A stretch of 64,000 nucleotides of DNA from Verrucomicrobiales bacterium. Its GTDB lineage: Bacteria; Verrucomicrobiota; Verrucomicrobiia; Verrucomicrobiales; DEV007. Within the stretch, counting starts at the first letter, position 1, and every line of letters starts with the position of its first letter. Below the pieces are notes generated by a model. It had not been told where the DNA came from. It saw nothing but the letters and a program-made list of their open reading frames with translations, and ran no database searches. Shown piece after piece: positions 1 to 6,638 of this stretch. The stretch covers positions 1 to 64,000 of the forward strand of contig JARGPI010000021.1 in assembly GCA_029213005.1 (NCBI GenBank), read 5' to 3'. The position numbers and the translations under genes were made by a program.

Positions 1-40
1 AATCTAGACTATCTTTGGCGGTTCGCTAGATGCGCTTGTT

Positions 41-316
41 TTGGTGCTTACGAAAGGGGCACAGCTATATATGAATTATTATACGTTAATGCAACACAAA
101 GACGTTGCCGCTGCGGTTAAGGGATTAAAGGTAAATTGGGTTGTATCATATGATAATGTTAGGGAAATTCGGGATATATACGAGTGGGTTTCGTCAGCGA
201 ATACTTTTACGTATGATTTAAACCATACTGCACGTTCGCCTCGTAAGGGGAAAGAAGTGATGTTTTTTAGTGAAGATATTCATATTTGTGGCAAGGCGGG
301 TTTGGTAAAAAAATAG
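41..316 (+). pseudogene. C-terminal remnant of a D12-class DNA adenine methylase
   Basis: The 91-residue reading matches the C-terminal part of D12-class N6-adenine methyltransferases, with the run KGAQLYMNYYT, then WVVSYDN, a DLNHTA segment and RKGKEVMFFSE, in the family's usual order. The SAM-binding FxGxG and catalytic DPPY motifs are missing. The same frame has a TAG at 5-7, and the residues just before KGAQLY (LDALVLVLT) are not DPPY. I therefore read it as a truncated or decayed gene rather than only one cut by the window edge, but the edge prevents a firm decision. The DNA is visibly richer in A+T than the genes further right, which fits transfer. The TTG at 41 is only the first possible start after the stop and has no support as a real one. 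Confidence 0.55.
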
Positions 317-512
317 TAATTAAACTTAGCGCATAGAACCGGGGGATGAAACAAGATGGCAAAGCAATGGGGCAGAGGAATAAGATATCAAGTCTGGCGG
401 CAGAAGTTTATGGCCTGCCAAGAAACGGAGGGAAATTTGCTCGTCCGGGCTTCAGCGCCGGGACGCCCGATAAATAAGTTTGAAAATCAGAAAATCAGAT
501 TATCGTAGATTT

Positions 513-782
513 ATGAAAGAGGTTACGGTCACAGATTTGGCGAGATCCCTCTCAGATTATCTAAACCGCGCAACTTACCGGCAGGAGGAGTTTTTGATAA
601 TGCGAGGGGGAAAAGCGGTGGCGACTTTGTCCCCGGTTCCTACCGGAGTAAAAGTCTCCGACTTGAAGCATGTTTTGGGAGGATTGCCAAGCGTAGGGTC
701 GAACGATCTGGAAAATTTTGGAGCCGACCTAGAAGAGGTCCGTCAGGAACAAAACGAACCAGTCGTCGATAAATGGGAGTAA
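513..782 (+). CDS. Phd/YefM-family antitoxin of a VapC pair
   Basis: An 89-residue protein. Its N-terminus MKEVTVTDLARSLSDYLNRA and the following EFLIMRGGKAVATLSPV are the standard Phd/YefM fold: a beta-alpha DNA-binding dimerisation domain followed by a flexible C-terminal toxin-neutralising tail. The frame stays open to a TTG at 480, but homologues begin at the ATG used here. Its last 10 bases overlap the toxin gene downstream, so the two are almost certainly co-transcribed and translationally coupled. In this family the antitoxin binds its own promoter and the toxin acts as co-repressor. I saw no convincing operator upstream. The ribosome binding site is weak, which is common in this window. 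Confidence 0.85.
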   Translation: MKEVTVTDLARSLSDYLNRATYRQEEFLIMRGGKAVATLSPVPTGVKVSDLKHVLGGLPSVGSNDLENFGADLEEVRQEQNEPVVDKWE

Positions 783-1192
783 TTCTCGACACAAACGTTT
801 TCATCGTTGCTGAAAGGTCGAAAGATTCGGGGAAGCTTGAAGAATTAATCAGTAAAGTGCCTTCGGAATATCAAAACGATGACGTTTACATATCAGTCAT
901 AACTGCGAGCGAGCTTTTAATGGGAGTTCATCGAGCATTGGCCCCGGAAATTCGGAGTCGAAGGCAATTGTTTGTCGATAGTGTGCTAGATCAGTTTCCG
1001 GCTATATCAATCAGTCTTGGAGTCGCAAGAGAGCATAGCCGAATTTCTGCAGACTTGAGAAGACAGGGCAATATCATTGGAACCCACGATTCGTGGATTG
1101 CAGCGAGTGCATTGCATGGCGGTCACGCTGTAATGTCATCTAATGGAAAAGAGTTTTCCCGGGTTGATGGCCTGACTGTGATCGATATTTGA
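773..1192 (+). CDS. vapC: VapC-type PIN-domain ribonuclease toxin
   Basis: A 139-residue PIN-domain protein. The acidic metal-binding residues are in the expected places: D6 in ILDTN, E47 in TASELLMG and D106 in GTHDSWIAASAL, followed by SSNGKEF in place of the usual TxNxxDF. VapC toxins are Mg-dependent RNases that cut tRNA or rRNA loops and stop growth when the antitoxin is degraded. Length and motifs are complete, so the toxin is probably active. The ATG lies inside the 3' end of the antitoxin gene with a 10-bp overlap. The RNA target cannot be read from the sequence. Confidence 0.88.
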   Translation: MGVILDTNVFIVAERSKDSGKLEELISKVPSEYQNDDVYISVITASELLMGVHRALAPEIRSRRQLFVDSVLDQFPAISISLGVAREHSRISADLRRQGNIIGTHDSWIAASALHGGHAVMSSNGKEFSRVDGLTVIDI

Positions 1193-1344
1193 TGGCTATT
1201 CCTTCAGCCACACGCTGTTTCAAGAATCTGCCGCCAATAGAGGCTGCGGAGCCGGTTGATAGTTCAGTGAAAGATAATTAGGGTTTACCCCTTCCACCGA
1301 TTCAGAGCCTCACTGAAGGACAACAAAAATGGGATTATCTCCCA

Positions 1345-1363
1345 AAGTTTCGATTCGAAACTT
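1345..1363. promoter_or_regulatory. 19-bp perfect palindrome upstream of the exonuclease gene
   Basis: AAGTTTCGA-T-TCGAAACTT has 9-bp arms around a single base. It lies 77 bp before the exonuclease ATG and 153 bp after the VapC stop. This could be a dimeric repressor operator. The arms are moderately AT-rich and no T-run follows, so a terminator is unlikely. Confidence 0.4.
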
Positions 1364-1439
1364 GGTATTTTCACAAATGCGCTGTAAGTCCTGTATACTC
1401 CACGAGGATTAAAAGTACCAGAAAGCTGCATTTTACAAA

Positions 1440-2159
1440 ATGAAAAAACCGGAATCCCGCCCGAATCGCCGCCGCCGTTGGCGGGCCTCGTCATCGCCGG
1501 GCTCTGGTGGTGAAGGCGTTGAGAGGGGTGATCAGGGGGGCGCCGGGAAGCTGGACCGCCTGGTTGCACCGACGAAAACTGAGACTGCTCTTTTGCCTCC
1601 CTTCGAGGGGCTTTCTCTCGACCAGATCTATGTGCCGTGGACGGAGGCTGAGTGTCGGGACGCGGCGGACGAAATTTTCGCGGCGGGTCTTGGCGGTTTT
1701 GACACCGAGGCCAAACCGACCTTCCGGGCGGGGCAGGATAGTGGAGGTCCCCATGTGGTGCAATTTGCTCTCACTGATAAAGCTTTCATCTTCCAGCTTC
1801 ATCGGAAAGAGTGTGAGAATACTGCTGCCGATCTTATCGCCTCGAGGGAGGTTCTCAAGGTGGGCTTCGGGTTGAAAAATGATCACGGCCAGATTCGGAG
1901 TCGACTGGATATTTCTCTCAACCATGTCCTCGATCTCGACCAGGTCTTCCGTAAGCAGGGCTACCGGGGGCAGATAGGTGTCCGCGGAGCCGTGGGGGTG
2001 CAGCTCAAGCAGAGCTTCAAGAAATCAAAAGCCACCACGACCAGTAACTGGGCGGCCCGGGAACTCCGACCCGGTCAATTGCTCTACGCCGCCAACGATG
2101 CCTACGCCGCCCTGAAGATCATGGAGGCACTCCAGGCAGACGGTCTTATCGAGCAGTGA
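1440..2159 (+). CDS. RNase D-like 3'-5' exonuclease (DEDDy family)
   Basis: A 239-residue protein with the DEDDy exonuclease motifs: D88 and E90 in GGFDTEAKP (ExoI), N148-D149 in VGFGLKNDHGQI (ExoII) and Y216xxxD220 in YAANDAY (ExoIII). QFALTDKAFIFQL between ExoI and ExoII is the usual beta-strand pair. Such domains remove 3' nucleotides from RNA or DNA with two metal ions. There is no HRDC domain, so this is a stand-alone nuclease rather than full RNase D, similar in size to short 3'-5' exonucleases of the PVC group. The first 40 residues are Arg/Gly-rich and look disordered, and the true start may be further in. Its place between toxin-antitoxin pairs suggests an accessory role, but this is inference. 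Confidence 0.8.
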   Translation: MKKPESRPNRRRRWRASSSPGSGGEGVERGDQGGAGKLDRLVAPTKTETALLPPFEGLSLDQIYVPWTEAECRDAADEIFAAGLGGFDTEAKPTFRAGQDSGGPHVVQFALTDKAFIFQLHRKECENTAADLIASREVLKVGFGLKNDHGQIRSRLDISLNHVLDLDQVFRKQGYRGQIGVRGAVGVQLKQSFKKSKATTTSNWAARELRPGQLLYAANDAYAALKIMEALQADGLIEQ

Positions 2160-2279
2160 GTGGTTTTTTATCGCGATTATAGAAGCCGCTTTTCCGGGCG
2201 GATTGTCAGGATGCTTTCGAGCTCCTTGATCGGTCATTTCGGGAACCATCTAAGGGATTTTGTGGGAACGTCATAAAGG

Positions 2280-2720
2280 GGCCGGAGGCCCGGAAAGAAG
2301 GTAGCCGGTGTTGAAGTGAGCCCCAGGCGAACGAGGCACCGGAAAGCGTTTGCCATTTGAATGAAGTCCCGGCAGGGGCGATAGAACCGTGCCATGCCGT
2401 CGACCTATGTGGGTGAAGGGTAAGCTCGATTCCTCTTTGTTTAGTTGGCAGGAGGGATACGGAGCCTTTATCGTTGGCGCTCCGGATCTCGAAAAAGTGC
2501 GGGATAGATCAATCATGAAGCCGAGCACCACCGCCAGAAGACCTTTCAGGAGGAGTCGGTGGTGATGTTAAAACGGGGGGGGGATTGGGTGTAAGAAATA
2601 TTTTCGGTGATTGAGATGTTCTGCCGCCCCTGCCGGGACTCCAATTTTGGGATGAATAATCCGGTGCCTCGATCGCTTTTGGCTCACTTCAACACCGGCT
2701 ACCCTCTTGTCGGGCCTTCA
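2280..2720. repeat. Long inverted-repeat element, probably a dispersed PVC-type repeat
   Basis: Two arms about 95 bases long face each other across a ~245-base centre. Matching pieces in order are: GGCCCG (2287-2292) with 2711-2716; the 23-mer at 2300-2322 with 2681-2703; GAGGCACCGGA (about 2332-2342) with 2660-2670; and AGTCCCGGCAGGGGCG (2365-2380) with 2625-2640. An RNA copy would fold into a long branched hairpin. No transposase or credible ORF is inside; the translated frames are Pro/Gly/Arg-rich shadows. From memory, similar 'gcccctgccgggac...ccggctac' repeats occur many times in Rhodopirellula and verrucomicrobial genomes and produce spurious ORF calls. That link needs a genome search. 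Confidence 0.7.
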
Positions 2721-2830
2721 GCCCTGTTCGAGATGTGATTCCTTCGGCGTTAACTCTCCGAACCTCCGGCACGGCTTTACCGCTGAATCACGTGGGCTAG
2801 TAATGCCGTCTTTGGAGGTCCCGTTTTCAG

Positions 2831-2895
2831 TTTAATGAAAATTTGACCGCTCGCGCTGGTTGGGTATATGCTAAATCGCTGATATTTTCATTAAA
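2831..2895. promoter_or_regulatory. Inverted repeat before hipB, likely HipB operator
   Basis: TTTAATGAAAAT (2831-2842) and its exact reverse complement ATTTTCATTAAA (2884-2895) are 41 bases apart. The second copy ends at the base before the hipB ATG. HipB-type repressors bind paired sites in their own promoter, so autoregulation of the hipBST operon is the natural reading. The promoter would lie between or over the two sites. Confidence 0.6.
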
Positions 2896-3123
2896 ATGAA
2901 CACGCAGGAGCTAGGGAAAGCCTTTATGGAGCGGAGAAAGTCGGCTGGAATCACCCAGCGGGATCTCGCGGAGTTGTGCGATGTGGCTTTGCACACGATT
3001 AGTGATCTGGAGTCGGGCAAGGGTAATCCTACTCTGGCGGTCATAAATCGGATTTCAGCGGTTCTCGGGCTTGAGATTGTGATTCGGCCGCGTTCCACCG
3101 TCTTGACGGGGATTAGTTCATGA
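2896..3123 (+). CDS. hipB: HipB-like XRE-family antitoxin/repressor
   Basis: A 75-residue helix-turn-helix protein of the Cro/CI (XRE) type. The HTH spans roughly residues 8-62, with GITQRDLAELCDVALHTISDLESGKGNP as its core and the usual NPTLAVINRISAVLGLEI helix after it. It starts a three-gene set, overlapping the next gene by 4 bases (ATGA). In HipBST systems HipB is the DNA-binding part that represses the operon, while neutralisation of the kinase is done mainly by HipS. The start sits directly against a perfect inverted repeat that is the likely operator. Complete and normal in length. Confidence 0.88.
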   Translation: MNTQELGKAFMERRKSAGITQRDLAELCDVALHTISDLESGKGNPTLAVINRISAVLGLEIVIRPRSTVLTGISS

Positions 3124-3446
3124 GAAAGGGCGTCGTTAAATATTGTGGAAGAACTGCGGGCTTGCTGGAGGAAACTGAGACGGGATTCAGGTTCTGCTAT
3201 ACGAACGATTATCTGCGGAGAGAGGATGCCAAAGCGGTTAGTCTGACTTTGCCGCTAAAGTCGGGTGGCTATGAATCGCCCGGCCTTTTTGCTTTCTTTG
3301 ACGGATTAGTTTCGGAGGGAACTCTGCGCGAATTACAATGCCGGAAGTTTAAGCTCGATCCCGATGATACGTTTGGTTTGCTGTTGGCCTCAGCCAGCTG
3401 CGATGTGATTGGCTGTGTCACCGTCGAGGAGGTAGTGGTCACATGA
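3120..3446 (+). CDS. hipS: HipS-like protein (separate HipA N-terminal domain), probable antitoxin
   Basis: A 108-residue protein equal to the N-terminal subdomain of HipA kinases. Recognisable are VSLTLPLKSGGYESPGLFAFFDGLVSEG and LDPDDTFGLLLASASCDVIGCVTV. In classical HipBA this domain is fused to the kinase; here it is a separate gene overlapping hipB by 4 bases and the kinase by 4 bases. That order and split match the tripartite HipBST system described in enteropathogenic E. coli, where the small HipS is the antitoxin of HipT. The antitoxin role here is inferred from that parallel. There is no catalytic motif in it. Confidence 0.82.
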   Translation: MRKGVVKYCGRTAGLLEETETGFRFCYTNDYLRREDAKAVSLTLPLKSGGYESPGLFAFFDGLVSEGTLRELQCRKFKLDPDDTFGLLLASASCDVIGCVTVEEVVVT

Positions 3447-4450
3447 TAATCAATCCAGCAACCGGGAATCGATGCCTGAGCACTCTCCGCGAGTCCAGCG
3501 GAAAACCCTATAGTCGTGGAGCGATCACCCAACTTTGGAATGGTAGAAAAGTGTCACCGGTGCTTGATTTTGACTTACCGGAGTTTCATCGCTACCGCCG
3601 CGAAAATGCCAACCGTATCTCTATTTCCGGGGTGCAGGATAAAGTGTCGGTAAAAATCGAGGGCGGAAAACTGGTGCCAACCAAAAAAGGTGGCGAATAC
3701 ATAATCAAACCAATTCCCTCTACGCCCGGCCTGGTGTTTCAGGATCAGGTGCCAGCTAATGAGCACATTACCATGCAAATTGCCAGTCAGGTAGCTGGCG
3801 TTTCTGTGCCGCCAAACGGGCTTGTGTTTTTCCCTGACGGTTCACCCGCCTACATCGTGAAACGCTTTGATAGAAATTTTTTAACTGGTGGAAAACTTCA
3901 TCAGGAAGACTTCTGTCAGCTGTCGGAGAGAACTCAAACCACTCACGGGAGAAATTACAAATACGATGGCAGTTACGAAGAGGTCGGACAAATTCTGAAA
4001 AAATATTGCCCCAGCTATGCGATCGAAATCGAGAAGCTGTTCAGGCTAATCCTCTTCAACTACCTGGTTGGAAATGGAGATGCTCACTTTAAGAATTTCT
4101 CTTTATCTGAGACCCCGCTGGGGGATTTTGCATTAAGTCCCGCCTACGATTTACTCAATACCAGCCTGCATATCCCAACCGAAAGTCGCGCTGCATTGGA
4201 TTTATTTTCTGATGACTACGAAATGGACTCATTTCGAAAGCTTGGTTTCTATAGTGCTGTCGATTTTAAAGAGCTTGCGCAAAGATTTGGAATGAAAGAA
4301 ACGCGGGCCCAGCGAATGATTTCCGAGCTTGCTGGAAAGGAGCCGGACGCATGCGAACTTCTGGACCGGTCATTTCTGAGTTCTGAGGCAAAGTCGGCCT
4401 ACCGAACCGTGATTGAGGATCGGTTCAAAGCGGTTGAACAGGGGGTGTGA
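3443..4450 (+). CDS. hipT: HipT-like serine/threonine kinase toxin
   Basis: A 335-residue HipA-fold kinase lacking the N-terminal subdomain. The glycine-rich loop reads S60-I-S62-GVQ, the same S-I-S arrangement in which E. coli HipT carries its regulatory autophosphorylation sites. The catalytic segment is NGDAHFKNFS (N211-D213, with the downstream N218), and SPAYDLLNT supplies the metal-binding D236. EYIIKP (K89) is the ATP-lysine strand. HipT phosphorylates tryptophanyl-tRNA synthetase in E. coli and HipA phosphorylates GltX; the target here is unknown. All key residues are present, so the toxin is probably active. Its start overlaps hipS by 4 bases, and it ends 45 bp from the convergent ParE gene. 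Confidence 0.87.
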   Translation: MIINPATGNRCLSTLRESSGKPYSRGAITQLWNGRKVSPVLDFDLPEFHRYRRENANRISISGVQDKVSVKIEGGKLVPTKKGGEYIIKPIPSTPGLVFQDQVPANEHITMQIASQVAGVSVPPNGLVFFPDGSPAYIVKRFDRNFLTGGKLHQEDFCQLSERTQTTHGRNYKYDGSYEEVGQILKKYCPSYAIEIEKLFRLILFNYLVGNGDAHFKNFSLSETPLGDFALSPAYDLLNTSLHIPTESRAALDLFSDDYEMDSFRKLGFYSAVDFKELAQRFGMKETRAQRMISELAGKEPDACELLDRSFLSSEAKSAYRTVIEDRFKAVEQGV

Positions 4451-4467
4451 GTTTTTTTGAAAAACTC
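4449..4467. terminator. Weak AT-rich hairpin between convergent genes
   Basis: GAGTTTTT-TTG-AAAAACTC begins at the hipT stop codon and lies before the convergent parE stop. An 8-bp stem with a T-rich side could end transcription from both directions, but its low GC content makes it a weak terminator. Confidence 0.4.
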
Positions 4468-4495
4468 TCGACCTGTCCATGTATCTCCAAGTAGG

Positions 4496-4798
4496 TCAAT
4501 ACTTTCGTCGATGTCCAAAACTCCAATGCCTTTTGTCGTGACGGACTACTACGATGTAGATATGATCCTTTTGTATTTTGAATAAAAAATGGTAGGGATA
4601 CTGTTTAAGGTTCACCCGTTTTAGTTTTGGATTGACGGAATCCGGATGGCACAAGTCGGGATTGACGGCCACTTTATCCATCGTAGTCACTAACTCATCA
4701 AAAAACTCGTCAGCAATTTTTTCCGAAGCATTTTTGTCGTACCATTCCATCGCGTGATTCACGTCGTCCTGCACGAGGCGATGGAGCCTGTATTTCAT
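4496..4798 (-). CDS. RelE/ParE-family toxin
   Basis: A 100-residue protein with the ParE/RelE pattern: an N-terminal helix pair (VQDDVNHAMEWYDKNASEKIADEFFDEL), a linker with PDLCHPDSVNPKLKRVNLKQYPYHFLFKI, and the last strands IYIVVVRHDKRH. The RV..KQYPYHFLFKI and VVVRHDKR elements are typical of plasmid-stabilisation toxins. ParE members poison DNA gyrase and RelE members cut mRNA in the ribosome; the residues here do not settle which. The gene starts 6 bp after its antitoxin gene on the same strand, the normal order for an antitoxin-toxin pair. Confidence 0.85.
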   Translation of the reverse strand: MKYRLHRLVQDDVNHAMEWYDKNASEKIADEFFDELVTTMDKVAVNPDLCHPDSVNPKLKRVNLKQYPYHFLFKIQKDHIYIVVVRHDKRHWSFGHRRKY

Positions 4799-4804
4799 GG
4801 CCCG

Positions 4805-5038
4805 TCAGCTTGATCGCCGTTCTTGGCGTTTTTCTGCGATAAATGAAACGAATTCCTCTTTGCTTACCGTCGATTCGTCCGAATTCTTTTCAATTTCTGT
4901 AACTCTTCGATCCACTTCTGAATCTGAAACGAAAAAGCCTTCTCTTTCTCCGATTGAATCCGAAAGCTTCAACAGAAGTTGCTCCCGCTCAAAGGGATCC
5001 AAGGCCAGGATTTGAGGTAAAAGTTGATCGACGCTCAT
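4805..5038 (-). CDS. Addiction-module antitoxin (TIGR02574-like)
   Basis: A 77-residue acidic protein beginning MSVDQLLPQILALDPFEREQ, with a later SDSEVDRRVTEIEK segment. This matches the 'putative addiction module component' antitoxins normally paired with RelE/ParE toxins: an N-terminal helix with LPxxER/FEREQLL spacing followed by an unstructured acidic tail. I used the ATG at 5038 instead of the upstream TTG at 5053 because family members begin with this sequence. The adjacent downstream toxin supports the call. No clear Shine-Dalgarno sequence is visible. Confidence 0.8.
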   Translation of the reverse strand: MSVDQLLPQILALDPFEREQLLLKLSDSIGEREGFFVSDSEVDRRVTEIEKNSDESTVSKEEFVSFIAEKRQERRSS

Positions 5039-5111
5039 TAGAGTAATGATCAAACTTATCCGAATTTGGAGGGTTTTCCAATCTTAAAAGATGGACAGGT
5101 TGATCCTAATT

Positions 5112-5171
5112 TTACCGCAGTTCCTCTAACCAGATGTCTAATCCGCCGGGAACGTAGCTCAGTTCGTACAT
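5112..5171 (-). other. 19-codon in-frame extension after the DUF1501 stop
   Basis: Directly after the TAG of the DUF1501 gene the same frame continues with an ATG and 19 codons (MYELSYVPGGLDIWLEELR) before a TAA. It may be chance, a tiny coupled peptide, or the old C-terminus of the gene above cut off by a TAG mutation. There is no independent evidence for translation. Confidence 0.2.
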
Positions 5172-6629
5172 CTACGCGAGGATATCTTTGACGACGTGGG
5201 CTTCTTCGACGCCGGTTAGTTTTTGATCGAGGCCCATGTGCTTGACGGTGAATCGTTCGTGATTGATGCCGAGTTGGTGGAGGATGGTGGCGTTGAGATC
5301 GCGGATGTGGACTGGGTCTTTGGTGATGTTGTAACCGAACTCGTCGCTTTGGCCGTAACTCATCCCGGGCTTGATGCCGCCTCCGGCGAGCCAGGTGGTG
5401 AAGCATCTCGGGTGGTGATCGCGCCCGTGGTTTTCTTTAGTCAGGGTGCCCTGGCTGTAGATGGTGCGGCCGAATTCTCCGCCCCAGACGACGAGGGTGT
5501 CATCAAGGAGGCCGCGCTGCTTGAGATCACGAATCAGGGCCCAGGCGGGTTGGTCGATTTCTTTAGTCTGTCTTCGCAGATTTTTCGGTAAACTACCATG
5601 ATGATCCCAGCCCCGGTGAAAGATCTGAACAAAGCGTACGTCGCGTTCGGCCATTCGCCGGGCCATGAGGCAGTTGTAGGCAAAGGTTCCCGGAGTCGAT
5701 ACTTCCGGGCCATACATATCAAGAATGTGCTTTGGCTCCTGACCGGAGTCGACGAGCTCGGGCACGCTGCTCTGCATCCGGAAGGCCATTTCGTATTGAG
5801 CGATCCGGGCCTGGGTTTCGGGATCGCCGACTTTTTCGTGGATCCGCTGATTCATCGAATTCAGTTTGTCGAGCATCGCGCGACGCAGATCGGAATTGAT
5901 GCCTTGTGGGTTTGATAGGTAGAGAACGGGGTCACCCTGAGAGCGGAATGCTACGCCGGCGTGTTTGGAGGGCAGGAAGCCGCTGCCCCAAAGACGGGAG
6001 TATAGCGCCTGTCCGCGGGGAGCGCAGTTGAGGACGACAAAATCGGGTAGATTCCGGTTCACGCTGCCGAGTCCGTAGCTCACCCAGGCACCGAGGCTGG
6101 GGCGACCGGGGATCTGATTGCCGGTTTGGATATAGGTAATCGCGGGATCGTGGTTGATCGCTTCGGTCCACATCGAGTGGATAAAGGTGAGGTCATCAAC
6201 CATAGATGCGGTCTTGGGAAGGGCTTCGCTGACCCAGCGACCGCAGTCACCATATTGATCGAATTTGAAAGTCGACGGTGCGATTGGGAACCGGGCCTGG
6301 GCGGCGGTCATCGCGGTAAGCCTCTGATTGCCACGCACGGAGTCGGGCAGGTCTTCATCGAAGCGGTCGGCCATGGTCGGTTTGTAGTCGAAGGTATCGA
6401 GCTGGGAAGGCGCTCCGGCCATAAACAGGTAGATGACCCGCTTGGCTTTGGCGTTGAAATGACCGTTCCCGAGAGCGGGGCCCTGGTTAGCGGCGGAGGC
6501 GTCCCGTCCCATCATCGAAGCGAGGGCGACGGAACCAAGCCCGGCAGCGGATTTCCGGAAAAACTGGCGGCGGGTTTCCTGTTCAATCCATTGATCGATG
6601 GGATCGGCTTTTGGCTGAATGTTTTTCAT
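5172..6629 (-). CDS. Tat-exported DUF1501 protein (sulfatase-fold superfamily)
   Basis: A 485-residue DUF1501 protein. The N-terminus has a twin-arginine signal (TRRQFFRKSAAGLGSVALASMMG, residues ~19-41), so it should be exported folded. VIYLFMAGAPSQLDTFDYKP, FRMQSSVPELVD, VRFVQIFHRGWDHHG and LVVWGGEFGR are hallmarks of this large PVC-specific family, which has an alkaline-phosphatase/sulfatase-like core but no proven reaction. It begins 9 bp after the stop of the cytochrome c/DUF1549/DUF1553 gene, the usual pairing in planctomycetes and verrucomicrobia, where such pairs are thought to act in breakdown of complex or sulfated polysaccharide. The function is inferred from context only. Complete and of normal length. 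Confidence 0.9.
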   Translation of the reverse strand: MKNIQPKADPIDQWIEQETRRQFFRKSAAGLGSVALASMMGRDASAANQGPALGNGHFNAKAKRVIYLFMAGAPSQLDTFDYKPTMADRFDEDLPDSVRGNQRLTAMTAAQARFPIAPSTFKFDQYGDCGRWVSEALPKTASMVDDLTFIHSMWTEAINHDPAITYIQTGNQIPGRPSLGAWVSYGLGSVNRNLPDFVVLNCAPRGQALYSRLWGSGFLPSKHAGVAFRSQGDPVLYLSNPQGINSDLRRAMLDKLNSMNQRIHEKVGDPETQARIAQYEMAFRMQSSVPELVDSGQEPKHILDMYGPEVSTPGTFAYNCLMARRMAERDVRFVQIFHRGWDHHGSLPKNLRRQTKEIDQPAWALIRDLKQRGLLDDTLVVWGGEFGRTIYSQGTLTKENHGRDHHPRCFTTWLAGGGIKPGMSYGQSDEFGYNITKDPVHIRDLNATILHQLGINHERFTVKHMGLDQKLTGVEEAHVVKDILA

Positions 6630-6638
6630 AGTGTTTTC

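Noticed and set aside
2271..2531. 86-codon minus-strand frame inside the inverted-repeat element
   Set aside because: Its Pro/Arg/Gly-rich translation follows the repeat arms. Such frames are known artefacts of dispersed repeats in PVC genomes and there is no ribosome binding site.
2280..2720. Insertion sequence
   Set aside because: Inverted arms are present, but no transposase gene and no clear target-site duplication at the ends.
5223..5591. 122-codon plus-strand frame across the DUF1501 gene
   Set aside because: Antisense shadow of a well-supported gene; the same applies to the large plus-strand frames at 6126-6671, 8757-9155 and 9321-9788.
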